NCBI RefSeq assembly: GCF_900770955.1
Contig: NZ_CAAGLX010000015.1
Span: forward strand, 62,001-126,000
Source of the DNA: an uncultured Phascolarctobacterium sp.
GTDB lineage: Bacteria; Bacillota; Negativicutes; Acidaminococcales; Acidaminococcaceae
Direction: 5' to 3'
DNA length: 64,000 bases
The notes under the pieces are model-generated. The model saw only the letters and a list, made by a program, of their open reading frames with translations, was not told the origin of the DNA and made no database searches. The translations under genes and the position numbers were made by a program. Below, piece after piece: positions 16,260 through 24,886 of the stretch. Within the stretch, counting starts at the first letter, position 1. Each line of letters starts with the position of its first letter.

Positions 16260-19200
16260 ATGAACACAGATGGCAGAATTTATAAAACAATAGTTGTATC
16301 TAAACCTGATAAGTATACAGATGAGCTGAAAGAGAGAATTGAGGAATTAGGTTCTTTGTGTTTGAATAACCTTAATCAGGATGACTATCATCCTATTATG
16401 ATGCTTGGTAGTATTCAATCTGGTAAGACGAGGGCTTTTATTGGATTAATGTCTTTGTGCTTTGATAACGACTTTGATATGACCATTATTTTAACTAAAT
16501 GCAGTAAAGCATTGGTTCAACAGACTGTTAGCAGGATGATGGCTGAATTTGCTGAAGTAAAGTCAGGTAAAAGTAATATTGGTGATGTTGTAGCTCAAAA
16601 TATTCTTGATATAGACTTTGGCAGTGAGACTACAGAAGCCGGTAAGCAAAAGATAGTAAGACAGTTTTTGAAGCGCTATCCAGAGAAGAAAAGAATAATA
16701 GTTGTAAAAAAACAAGCTGATAATGTAGATAGAATGATTCGCTTGATAAATGAAACTGTTGCTTCTAATAAATATAAAAGAATTCTGATTGTTGATGATG
16801 AAGCTGATATTACCTCTATAGGATATGAAGGAAAAACAGATGAATTGACATTAAGGAGAGTATCTGGCGCTGTGAACACTGCTCGTCAGAGCTGTGCGAA
16901 TAGTGAAGTTCGTCATGTGTTGATGCAGGTTACAGCAACTCCATATGCTTTATATTTGCAACCTGATGCTTTTAGCAATGGGGATATAATGCCTATAAAA
17001 CCGGAGCGTACAGTTGTAGTACCTACTGGCAAAGGATATATTGGTGGAAAGTATTACTTCATGGATTCGCAAGATGAGTACTCCGCTGATTATCATAAGG
17101 CCATGTATTTACCATATATAGTTCCACAAGAAGAAATGGATTTACTTAATGGCGCCAAGAAAAATAGTGGTAAAAATATTGCGCTAACAGATAAGCGTGT
17201 AGTAAAACCAGAAAATTTTTTGGAACAGAACGGAGCTAAATATGCGTTGCCAACTCTAAGAAAATGGATTTTCGATGTTTTGGTAGGTACTGCAATTATA
17301 CAGTTACAAGAAGGCTGCAGAGATTATTATGTGTCAGCAGTTATGCATGCTTCTATAAATAAAAAATTACATAAACATGAAAAAGATTTTATAGAGAATG
17401 GCTTTGATATTATTCGAAGAGAGCTTGAACGCGATATAGATAGTTCTATAATAAAAAAATATCTCCAAATATCTTATAATGATTTAGCACAATCTGTAAA
17501 AGCGTATAATGTTATAAACTTACCATCGGTGAATGAAGTTGCAAGAGCAATAGCCTATAAAGACGAAGACGGAGATTTGGAAGGTATTATCACAGAAGTT
17601 GATATTAAAGAAGTTAATAGTGATAAAGATATAGAAAAATTGCTGGACGTCAATACGGGTGAGCTGAAGCTAGAAAATTCCTTGACTATTTTTGTTGGAG
17701 GACAAGTCTTAGATAGAGGAATAACTATCCCTGCATTAATTAGCTTTTTCTATGGCCGAGATCCTAAACAGATGCAACAGGATACAGTTATGCAACATTG
17801 TCGAATGTTTGGTTATCGTAGTGAAAACCTTCTTTCTGTTACCAGATTTTATACTACAGCAAGACTGTTAAATAATATGACTGATATTATGGAAAGAGAC
17901 TGTATTTTGCGTGAACGTATGCAAAGACAAAAAGGTGGCAGTGTGGTCTACCTGGAAGCTGGAAATAAGATAATTGCTTGTTCTAAAGTTAAAATTGCAG
18001 CTTCAGATATTAAGACTGTTTTACCGGAAAAACGTTATTTACCGGTTGGCTTTACTGTAAAAAGAACTACAAAATTAAAGAAAAAAATAGATGAGATTGT
18101 AGAAGAGCTGCACTGCTGTAAGCAAACAGATTATAAAAAAGGACTAGATATAAACGATAGTATGTATTTGCTTATTGATAAAGATAAGGCTTTAGAATTA
18201 TTGCATTATTGCTACGATATGATAGAGCCAGATCAACTAGAAACAAAATGCAGTGTTTTTGATGATATTGAAAGCCCATTTTTATTTTCTACTAGTCAAT
18301 GCGATAAAGTGGCTTTGATTGTTAGAAGAAATCGTCAAATTGGCATGAAAAAGAAAAGAGGCAATACAGATACATACCAAGATGCACCTGATGATGGTAA
18401 TAATGAAGGTCTTTTAGCTAAAAATCTTAGAGACAGATATCCTGTATTGGTGCTGACTGAACAGTGTAATCCTGTCTGGAAAAATGCATTTTGGTGGCCT
18501 GTGTATTATACTCCGTCTGATATGAATATAGGAATTTACGCAGAGACTAATGCGAATTCAGAAGTTAGGGAAAATGTTTTTAGTGCCGGTAAGAAAGCTA
18601 TTAAATTTACAGGCTTCCCGGTAATCAATAATAGTAGAGCTAAAGTTAATGAAATAAAGAAAATTGAAGCTGCAATTAATAAAATCATGAAATTTAGGGA
18701 TGAGAAGTTTAAGTTTCGTGAGTTAGGGAATATTGTGTTAAAAAGAGAGGAACTGGAATGTAAAGTTTATATAGATAATGGACCTGAAAAACCTGGTGAA
18801 GATAGTTTACTGAAGCAGATTAAACAGTTAAAAGAAAAGACTATGGAAGCAGTAAGACAAACTTCTATCGGTACTGATAAAATCAAAAATATTGACAGAT
18901 TCTATTCTTTGCTGTTAAATAATGATTTTTCAGAAGAAGTGGATTATCTTCATGATAAAATATTAGAGGAATTAAGTAGTTCAAAAAACAAAGCTATTGG
19001 TGAAATATGTAAATATGTTGATGAAGCATTGGATGTACTTTGCAACTGGTTTATAACGCTTGGATATTTCAAACCTAAAGGCAGTGGTATTTGTGAAATA
19101 CACATATATTATGATGAAATAAGCAACGATTGCACTAATGCTGAAGATAGAATGGAGTTGTTGATAAACACTATAGCGCATGAAATGCAGCATGCTTGGC

Positions 19201-19556
19201 ATTATGCTGATACTATGACAAAAAGTGGACGCTGGTTTTATAGTAGAAAAGCATTTTTGAAACAAGGATGGACTCAGGAGTCTATAGCTGAATATTTCGC
19301 ATTATGCTATGCTAAAAAAAGAAAGGCTGAAGGCAAAGCGTTTGCATATAACGACTTGATCAATGCTCGTGATATTGCGCAGTTCCCTAAAGATGGTGGT
19401 TATAGCGGAGCTTTATTAATAGATAAAGAACCGGATATGTTTAAAGATATTTATCTTATGTCTATTGAGGATATGCCTACTGCTTATGATAAGTATTTGA
19501 AAGTATTGATGGAGAAATATCAGGATAAAATTAAGCGTAAAACAAGCAACCACTAA
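16260..19556 (+). CDS. Z1-domain ATPase fused to a C-terminal HExxH metallopeptidase
   Basis: A 1098-residue protein. ATG 16260 is preferred because AAGGAG lies 7 nt before it; the ATG at 16254 is too close. The N-terminal two thirds are a superfamily-2-like ATPase of the Z1 type: Walker A GSIQSGKT (about 50-57), Walker B DDEAD (179-183), TATP (225-228), DRGITIPAL (about 485) and the QHCRMFGYR finger (about 512-520). The last quarter is a zinc-peptidase-like domain: AHEMQHAWH (HExxH, about 974-978) and ESIAEYFA (1007-1014), a likely third ligand as in gluzincins. Z1 proteins are known from restriction-like operons. The A/T-rich composition differs from the neighbours, suggesting transfer. The role is inferred as genome defence and is unproven. 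Confidence 0.8.
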   Translation: MNTDGRIYKTIVVSKPDKYTDELKERIEELGSLCLNNLNQDDYHPIMMLGSIQSGKTRAFIGLMSLCFDNDFDMTIILTKCSKALVQQTVSRMMAEFAEVKSGKSNIGDVVAQNILDIDFGSETTEAGKQKIVRQFLKRYPEKKRIIVVKKQADNVDRMIRLINETVASNKYKRILIVDDEADITSIGYEGKTDELTLRRVSGAVNTARQSCANSEVRHVLMQVTATPYALYLQPDAFSNGDIMPIKPERTVVVPTGKGYIGGKYYFMDSQDEYSADYHKAMYLPYIVPQEEMDLLNGAKKNSGKNIALTDKRVVKPENFLEQNGAKYALPTLRKWIFDVLVGTAIIQLQEGCRDYYVSAVMHASINKKLHKHEKDFIENGFDIIRRELERDIDSSIIKKYLQISYNDLAQSVKAYNVINLPSVNEVARAIAYKDEDGDLEGIITEVDIKEVNSDKDIEKLLDVNTGELKLENSLTIFVGGQVLDRGITIPALISFFYGRDPKQMQQDTVMQHCRMFGYRSENLLSVTRFYTTARLLNNMTDIMERDCILRERMQRQKGGSVVYLEAGNKIIACSKVKIAASDIKTVLPEKRYLPVGFTVKRTTKLKKKIDEIVEELHCCKQTDYKKGLDINDSMYLLIDKDKALELLHYCYDMIEPDQLETKCSVFDDIESPFLFSTSQCDKVALIVRRNRQIGMKKKRGNTDTYQDAPDDGNNEGLLAKNLRDRYPVLVLTEQCNPVWKNAFWWPVYYTPSDMNIGIYAETNANSEVRENVFSAGKKAIKFTGFPVINNSRAKVNEIKKIEAAINKIMKFRDEKFKFRELGNIVLKREELECKVYIDNGPEKPGEDSLLKQIKQLKEKTMEAVRQTSIGTDKIKNIDRFYSLLLNNDFSEEVDYLHDKILEELSSSKNKAIGEICKYVDEALDVLCNWFITLGYFKPKGSGICEIHIYYDEISNDCTNAEDRMELLINTIAHEMQHAWHYADTMTKSGRWFYSRKAFLKQGWTQESIAEYFALCYAKKRKAEGKAFAYNDLINARDIAQFPKDGGYSGALLIDKEPDMFKDIYLMSIEDMPTAYDKYLKVLMEKYQDKIKRKTSNH

Positions 19557-19578
19557 ATAATTATCTCATACGTCAAAA

Positions 19579-19602
19579 GAGGCTGGGAAAAAAACCAGCC
19601 TC
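19579..19602 (+). terminator. Hairpin after the Z1 gene
   Basis: GAGGCTGG/CCAGCCTC, 8 bp with an A-rich loop but no T tract; a weak terminator or an mRNA-end stabiliser. Confidence 0.45.
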
Positions 19603-19771
19603 CAAAAGGCATATATAATGATTGTTATGGTTAGCTATTATGTATTGCTTAATTGAGATTATATATTCGCATCCTGTTTTAGTTTTATATTGGAACCTCA
19701 TAAAGATAGATTTAGGGGATTATAGAAATGAATATAGCTTTGATTTAACAGGTGTTTGTTAGATGGTAATA

Positions 19772-19780
19772 TGATATAAT
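19772..19780 (+). promoter_or_regulatory. Extended -10 promoter of the AlbA_2/HATPase gene
   Basis: TGATATAAT (extended -10; TATAAT at 19775-19780), with no good -35. It suggests that the second island gene is transcribed separately. The rest of 19603-19771 shows nothing clear. Confidence 0.5.
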
Positions 19781-19813
19781 GAAATCAAATTAATTTCGGA
19801 GGATGTTGGAAGA

Positions 19814-21244
19814 ATGCTGTATCCGCTTGCTGAAACTACAGAATGTGATTTCAAGAGAGAATTGGAGACTAAAAAGCCAAAAAGTTGGTTAAAAAGTGTC
19901 AGTGCTTTTGCTAATGGTATTGGTGGTAAGCTGATTTTTGGTATTGATGATAGCGGTGAGATTGTTGGTATAATTGATGCGCAAAAAAGTGCGGAAGCTA
20001 TAAGTGATTTGATTAAGGCGCGTATTACACCTACTCCACAATTTATTCTTACATTAGAAAAAGAACAGGAAAAGAGCGTTTTGATTCTTACTATTGAAGC
20101 AGGGAGAGCAACTCCATATTATTACAAAGCTGATGGGATTAGGGAGGCTTATGTTAGAATAGGTAACGAAAGCATTGTTGCTCCAGATTACATTCTTAAT
20201 GAACTGATTTTGAAAGGTAAAAATCAGTCATTTGATGTTTTAACAAGTGATGTAAAAAAGGAAGATTATAGTTTTACTCTGCTTGAAGCAACGTATTATG
20301 AACGGACTTTATTGAAAATGGAGCCTAAGGATTATTTTTCTTTTTGCCTTGCAGACAAAAAAGGGTATCTTACTAATGCGGGAAGGTTGTTTGCAGATCA
20401 GTATATAGTTTATAATTCCCGTGTTTTTTGTACAAGATGGAATGGTTTAGAAAAGGGATCTGTTTTTGATGATGCCTTGGATGATAAAGAGTTTGAAGGA
20501 AATCTAATATACTTATTGAGAAGTGCATCTGACTTCGTAAAAAATAATTCTAAAGTACGTTTTTATAAAGATGTAGAATATAGGGTTGATAAGCCTGATT
20601 ATGCTGAACGTGCTGTGACAGAGGCTTTGGTAAATGCTTTGATTCATAGAGATTATATTGTATCAGGTAGTGAAGTACATATTGATATGTATGATGATAG
20701 ATTAGAAATTAGCTCACCTGGCGGGATGTTCGACGGTAAAGCAGTACAGGAACATACTATAGCTGATATTGGCTCTATGAGACGTAATCCGGTTATAGCA
20801 GATTTGTTTCATAGAATGAAATTTATGGAACGTAGAGGTAGTGGTCTGAAAAAGATTATCAGTGAAACAGAAAAACTTCCAGGTTACAATGAGTCTTTAA
20901 AGCCTATATTTTATTCAGATGGAAGTAGTTTTAGAGTTATTTTGAAGAATGTAAATTATGGAACCACTAAAGTGAGCGATAAAGTGAGCGATAAAGTGAG
21001 CGATAAAGTGAGCGATAAATTAAATGAAAAAGAGAAATGCTTTTTTAATGTTTTGATGACGCTTGCAAAACAGTATGATTTTGTTACTACTAAAGTTGTT
21101 GCCGAAGCAGCTGGAATGCCTGAGGCAACAACAAGGCGATATTTGGCTAAATTTTCTAAAATGGGTATTATTGTGTCAGATGGTAAAAATAGAAGCAAAA
21201 AATATTATTTAAAGAATACTTCTACGATAGAAGCTAACCCCTAA
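19814..21244 (+). CDS. AlbA_2 / HATPase_c_4 putative DNA-binding regulator
   Basis: A 476-residue protein. Residues 1-120 are an AlbA_2 (Schlafen-like) domain: TECDFKRELE, FANGIGGKLIFGIDDSGEIVG, YVRIGNES. A histidine-kinase-type ATPase segment follows near 265-345 (EALVNALIHRDY, LEISSPGG, RRGSGLKKI). A linker with VSDK tandem repeats leads to a C-terminal winged helix (AEAAGMPEATTRRYLAKF). Such proteins are often annotated as ATP-dependent regulators or helicase-related and commonly occur in mobile or defence regions. GGAGG lies about 11 nt before the ATG. It shares the A/T-rich composition of the Z1 gene upstream. Functional linkage to it is only a neighbourhood inference. Confidence 0.82.
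   Translation: MLYPLAETTECDFKRELETKKPKSWLKSVSAFANGIGGKLIFGIDDSGEIVGIIDAQKSAEAISDLIKARITPTPQFILTLEKEQEKSVLILTIEAGRATPYYYKADGIREAYVRIGNESIVAPDYILNELILKGKNQSFDVLTSDVKKEDYSFTLLEATYYERTLLKMEPKDYFSFCLADKKGYLTNAGRLFADQYIVYNSRVFCTRWNGLEKGSVFDDALDDKEFEGNLIYLLRSASDFVKNNSKVRFYKDVEYRVDKPDYAERAVTEALVNALIHRDYIVSGSEVHIDMYDDRLEISSPGGMFDGKAVQEHTIADIGSMRRNPVIADLFHRMKFMERRGSGLKKIISETEKLPGYNESLKPIFYSDGSSFRVILKNVNYGTTKVSDKVSDKVSDKVSDKLNEKEKCFFNVLMTLAKQYDFVTTKVVAEAAGMPEATTRRYLAKFSKMGIIVSDGKNRSKKYYLKNTSTIEANP
20969..21016 (+). repeat. Four 12-nt tandem repeats inside the AlbA_2 gene
   Basis: Unit AAAGTGAGCGAT, four perfect copies, encoding KVSD in a linker between the ATPase and winged-helix segments. The unit length keeps frame, so the copy number could vary without disrupting the protein. 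Confidence 0.9.
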
Positions 21245-21253
21245 ACCATAAAG

Positions 21254-21290
21254 AAAGCCTCCGACGAGTAAACTCGCCGGAGGCTTTTGA
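21254..21290. terminator. Bidirectional terminator between convergent genes
   Basis: AAAGCCTCCG...CGGAGGCTTTT stem; it can end both the island transcript and the sensor transcript from the right. Confidence 0.85.
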
Positions 21291-21303
21291 TATGCGCTGC
21301 GCA

Positions 21304-23121
21304 TCAGTGCTCAGTATTGCGCATCAGTTCGATATACTGCAGCAGCTCCTTACGGGTTTTTACACCCAGCTTGCCGTAGATATTTTTGTTATGATATTTT
21401 AAGGTATTTTCGGTGATACCCAGCCGGCTGATAATTTCCTTGGTCGAGCAGCCCTGAACATAAAGGTTAAAGATTGCTTCCTCCTTAGGCGTCAGCGTAG
21501 CCAGGTTATCGACAAACATCTGGTAGCTGTCAGGATCGACTGCCTCCAGTTTCTTTTCGATAGCTTTTTCCAGCGCAGCCTGAGCAAAGTTGAATTGCTG
21601 CTGTGCCTGCTCGCGTTCCTGCTGAGCCTGCAGCTTTTCTTGCTGCGTCTGTTCCATCTGGCGGCGTACCTGCTGTATTTCCTCCTGCAGGGTGGCAAGC
21701 TGCTCCTCCAACTGAAAGTATTGGTTGGCCGTCTGCTTTTGCTTTTCCTGCGCTTCCTGCAGACGTACTGCGGCCAGACCGTACTGCTTTTGTACCTGAT
21801 TATTTTCGCTTTGCAGCTGGCGCAGCTTTTCGGCCTGCTGCTCGGAATGACTCTGCAGAAATTCAAAGAACTGGTTAAGCTCCAGCACATTGGCTTGCGG
21901 AGGGGCATCGGGATTTTGCTGCAGCTGGCGCAAATCTGCTACCAGTGGCTCCACATATCTTTTGCTGAAATAACCGGCAACGAGAAGTGAAAGCAGCAGA
22001 ATAATACCCAGCATTATCAGCAGACGAATTTTTGCCTGCTTCTGCAGATGATAATAGCTGTCGGCAGGCAGCATAACTGCTACCTTATGCTCCGATGCAC
22101 CAACCGTCAAGGGTGCGGTATAGCCGATGAATTGCTCATTACCTGCGGTAAAGAATTCATGCTCTCCGTCAGAGCTCATTTTTATAGTAGCATTGACGAA
22201 GGAGGCCGGATTGGAGAGCTGGCCCTGGTATTCGTTATCGGCTTTTTTGTCGAGAATAGCGGTAATCAGCGGATAGCCCTTGTAGTTGGCCTGCTTTGTC
22301 CGCTGCTGGAAGTAAACGCTGCTGATTTCAAAGCCGCAGATACCGATAATACTGCCGTCGTTACTGTTAATAGGCATCAGGAAAAGGCGTGACTGCTCCC
22401 AGCTTTCTTTGAGGTGAGCAACGTCTGTCAGTATATACTGTTGGGAAATATTATTGTCCTTGGCATGCAGCAGCTTATCCGCCTGAGGATAGGCATGGAT
22501 GTTGAGCTCCAGCTGCCAGGTGCTGTAGAGACTGATGTTGTTGGCGCGGGCAATTTGCGGATTGCCACGGAACATACAGGTTTCGTTGAAAAGGGTGTTT
22601 TCTGAATAAATATTAGTGAATTTGAGAAAAAGACCGTTGTAGGTAGGGTCCAGCAGATTGGTGTTGACGCTGGCGTTAATCAGATACAGGGCGCCGCTGG
22701 CCGGAGCCTGCTGCATTTTGGCAGACAAAGTCTGGTAGGTTGCCTGTTGGATAGCGGTCAGGGCCTCGGGATTGTTGTTCAAGGCATCATAATTATTGTA
22801 AATACCCTTGTCCAGCATAACGCGGTCGATATCATTCTGCAGCTGCTGCGACAAATCGATATTGTGTGCAGCCAGCGCGTTCATCTGGCGTTTGATATCG
22901 TTGGTACGGGTGTTAAGCTCATATTCAAGAAAGCGGTCGATATCATGGCTTGGTGGCTGTACTATGCCGATAACGTTTAACAGGATCAGCATAGCAGAAC
23001 CTGCCAGCAGCACCAGTGACAGCAGGTAAATAATGAAACGGCCACGCATAGAGCGTTTGTTATGCCATATTTCCTTGCCTATAAGCAGCAGTCTTTTTAT
23101 TTTGGTGAGCTTATTGAGCAT
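21304..23121 (-). CDS. Membrane-anchored sensor with C-terminal LuxR-type HTH
   Basis: A 605-residue one-component regulator. A transmembrane helix near residues 28-52 and a second near 366-386 flank a roughly 310-residue extracytoplasmic domain (Cache-like in layout, unconfirmed). The cytoplasmic part is a long Gln/Glu-rich coiled coil (about 420-530), then a GerE/LuxR helix-turn-helix (LTPKEEAIFNLYVQGCSTKE to GVKTRKELLQYIEL). No kinase or receiver domain is present, so signal would pass directly from the exterior to DNA. AAGGAGG precedes the ATG. The gene lies 29 nt downstream of a solute-binding-protein gene in the same direction, suggesting a binding-protein-fed sensor. Confidence 0.85.
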   Translation of the reverse strand: MLNKLTKIKRLLLIGKEIWHNKRSMRGRFIIYLLSLVLLAGSAMLILLNVIGIVQPPSHDIDRFLEYELNTRTNDIKRQMNALAAHNIDLSQQLQNDIDRVMLDKGIYNNYDALNNNPEALTAIQQATYQTLSAKMQQAPASGALYLINASVNTNLLDPTYNGLFLKFTNIYSENTLFNETCMFRGNPQIARANNISLYSTWQLELNIHAYPQADKLLHAKDNNISQQYILTDVAHLKESWEQSRLFLMPINSNDGSIIGICGFEISSVYFQQRTKQANYKGYPLITAILDKKADNEYQGQLSNPASFVNATIKMSSDGEHEFFTAGNEQFIGYTAPLTVGASEHKVAVMLPADSYYHLQKQAKIRLLIMLGIILLLSLLVAGYFSKRYVEPLVADLRQLQQNPDAPPQANVLELNQFFEFLQSHSEQQAEKLRQLQSENNQVQKQYGLAAVRLQEAQEKQKQTANQYFQLEEQLATLQEEIQQVRRQMEQTQQEKLQAQQEREQAQQQFNFAQAALEKAIEKKLEAVDPDSYQMFVDNLATLTPKEEAIFNLYVQGCSTKEIISRLGITENTLKYHNKNIYGKLGVKTRKELLQYIELMRNTEH

Positions 23122-23150
23122 TAAGAGCCTCCTTGGTAGGATTTTTTGGC

Positions 23151-24530
23151 TTATTGCTTGTAATTCAGCAGCTTCTGATAACTTTCTTCTACTAACTTAT
23201 CAAGCGTTTGCTGTGGATTGGCACCGCCGGCAATTTCCTGTAAATATTGCTGATGGGCAGCGCGCAGAATGTTTTTGCTGCCGTATTCCAGATTCTGCTG
23301 AATTTCGGCGGCCTTGTGCGGCAGATGCAGCCAGGTGCCTTTTTTGTATACCTGCTGCATGCAGGTATACAGCTTGCGATATTTGAAGTTATGCACATCT
23401 TGCGGATTATTCAGCAGTTTTGGCAGTGCTTCCTTATTGGTTGGCAGGTAGCCTGCCTGCATAGCAAAATTCAAATTGCTGTTTTCCTGCGCCAGCCATT
23501 TTGCAAAAACAACGGCACCAAGATTTTTGCGTTCGTCTGTGCTTTTGATGGCAAACAGACCTACACCGCGCTGCAGCAGTGTTACCTTACCGCCGCTGAA
23601 AACAGGGCAGGGATAATAGTTGGTAACGATAGTTTCACGCGTGTTGTCGGGATTAGTGACGTAATCGCGCATATAAAGAATGGCGGCGGTCGAGCCGACA
23701 TTGCTGATTAAATCGGCTGTTTTCCAGGCATCGGCCGCATAACCCTTTTCAATGCCAAGACCACCGGCGATAGCAGGCTCGGCTGCGGCACGGAAGATGC
23801 GCTTGAAGTTGGAGCTGGCAAGGTCAGGCTTGCCGTCCTTGATTAACGGGTCGCCCAAGGATGCCATGCTCGTCAGGTAATAGTTATAGAAATCATCCAG
23901 CTGGCACATGTTTTTGCCGCCGGTTCAGGTATAATACTTGCGGCAGAGCGCAAAAAGCTTGTCATAATCGGCGAAATCATCGGTGCTGGCACCTGTTGCC
24001 GCAGCAAAGCGGTCAAAATATGTCTGGTTTACAAAAAGCAGCTCGGTGGATTTTGTTACCGGCAGCATCAGCAGCTCCTTATCCTGATAGCCTTCGGCTA
24101 AAAATTCCGGCTGGTAAACAGCTAAATCTTCTTTATCAAGGTATTCGTTCCAATGCAGCAGCTTGTCATGCATTGCGGGAATAACGCGCGGATATGCTGT
24201 AAACAGATCCGGCAGGGGCACGGAGCCAGGATCCTGCTTGGCAGATGCGAATAAAGCCTTGTCGATAACGTTGGAGCTGCTCACGGAGGCAACCTTGACG
24301 ATGACACCCTTGGCTTTGCCTTCACTGGCGTTAAATTTTTCGATTGTATCATTAAATGGAGAGTTTGTTTGGTTTCCATAAACGTGCCAGATGGTCAACG
24401 TCACCGGCTTAGCGGGGTCTAAGGTGGCATTGCTGTCGCAGCCGCTGCTCAAAGCAGTGCCCAGGCAGATTACCAGCAGCAGTAAAAGCTTATATATATA
24501 AGCAGAATTTTTTTTGGACAGAATAGACAT
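23151..24530 (-). pseudogene. Extracellular solute-binding lipoprotein, interrupted by in-frame TGA
   Basis: Read from ATG 24530, this is an ABC-type sugar-binding lipoprotein (lipobox LSSGC; TLTIWHVYGN; TKSTELLFVNQTYFDRF) that stops at a TGA at 23927-23925. The same frame continues without a shift (TGGKN, then MCQLDDFYNYYLTSMASLGD) to 23151. Together they give a normal-sized protein of about 459 residues. The site context (CRKYYT-stop-TGGKN) fits a TGG-to-TGA change. The start follows AGGAGG. No permease genes are nearby, so the protein probably served the adjacent membrane sensor rather than transport. Read-through or a sequence error are alternatives. Confidence 0.8.
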
Positions 24531-24586
24531 AAAAAGACCTCCTGAAAGGGCATTTTAGGCAAAATTTATGAAAAATTTCACCTTAT

Positions 24587-24641
24587 CCTACCCGAATTTA
24601 ACCTTTGGTGTAGTGACGAAATGCTCTTTTTATATTAAACT
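24587..24641 (+). promoter_or_regulatory. Palindromic operator/promoter, copy F (degenerate right arm)
   Basis: Perfect left arm CCTACCCGAA (24587-24596), 8 nt, TTGGTGTAGT (24605-24614, 7 of 10), 21 nt, TAAACT (24636-24641). The geometry points to the plus strand, 245 nt ahead of the SPFH gene. In the minus direction (sensor operon) the -10 spacing does not fit. Confidence 0.55.
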
Positions 24642-24808
24642 TAAGGTAAGGAAGCGGAAGGCAGCTTACCTGCACAGATGATTTACAAAGATTGTCTAAC
24701 AATTAGTTTATCACAAAGTGAAATATTAGTGAATAGCTTTTTACTATGGATAAGAATAACTTAGAGATTTTACGATTTCTTATCTTTTAAGCGGCCAACT
24801 GTTTTAGT

Positions 24809-24850
24809 CAAAGTCCCGTTAATATTAAATGGGCTTTGATAAAATATAAT
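24809..24850 (+). promoter_or_regulatory. Promoter with inverted repeat before the SPFH gene
   Basis: CAAAGTCC (24809-24816) pairs with GGGCTTTG (24831-24838, one wobble) immediately before TATAAT (24845-24850). The repeat occupies the -35 region, so it may be an operator. The remainder of 24642-24808 is A/T-rich with nothing recognised. Confidence 0.45.
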
Positions 24851-24886
24851 TGCTAATCTTTTATTGATACAAAAGGAGGTTGTATT

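Noticed and set aside
20969..21016. Tandem repeats as a CRISPR array
   Set aside because: Units are 12 nt with no spacers and lie in frame within a gene.
23909..23927. TGA in the binding-protein gene as selenocysteine
   Set aside because: No stem-loop typical of a SECIS was evident after the codon, and binding proteins of this family do not use a redox residue there.
24531..24640. Palindrome copy F serving the minus-strand sensor operon
   Set aside because: In that direction no -10 box occurs at 21 nt; the nearest TAAAAT is about 29 nt away, unlike all other copies.
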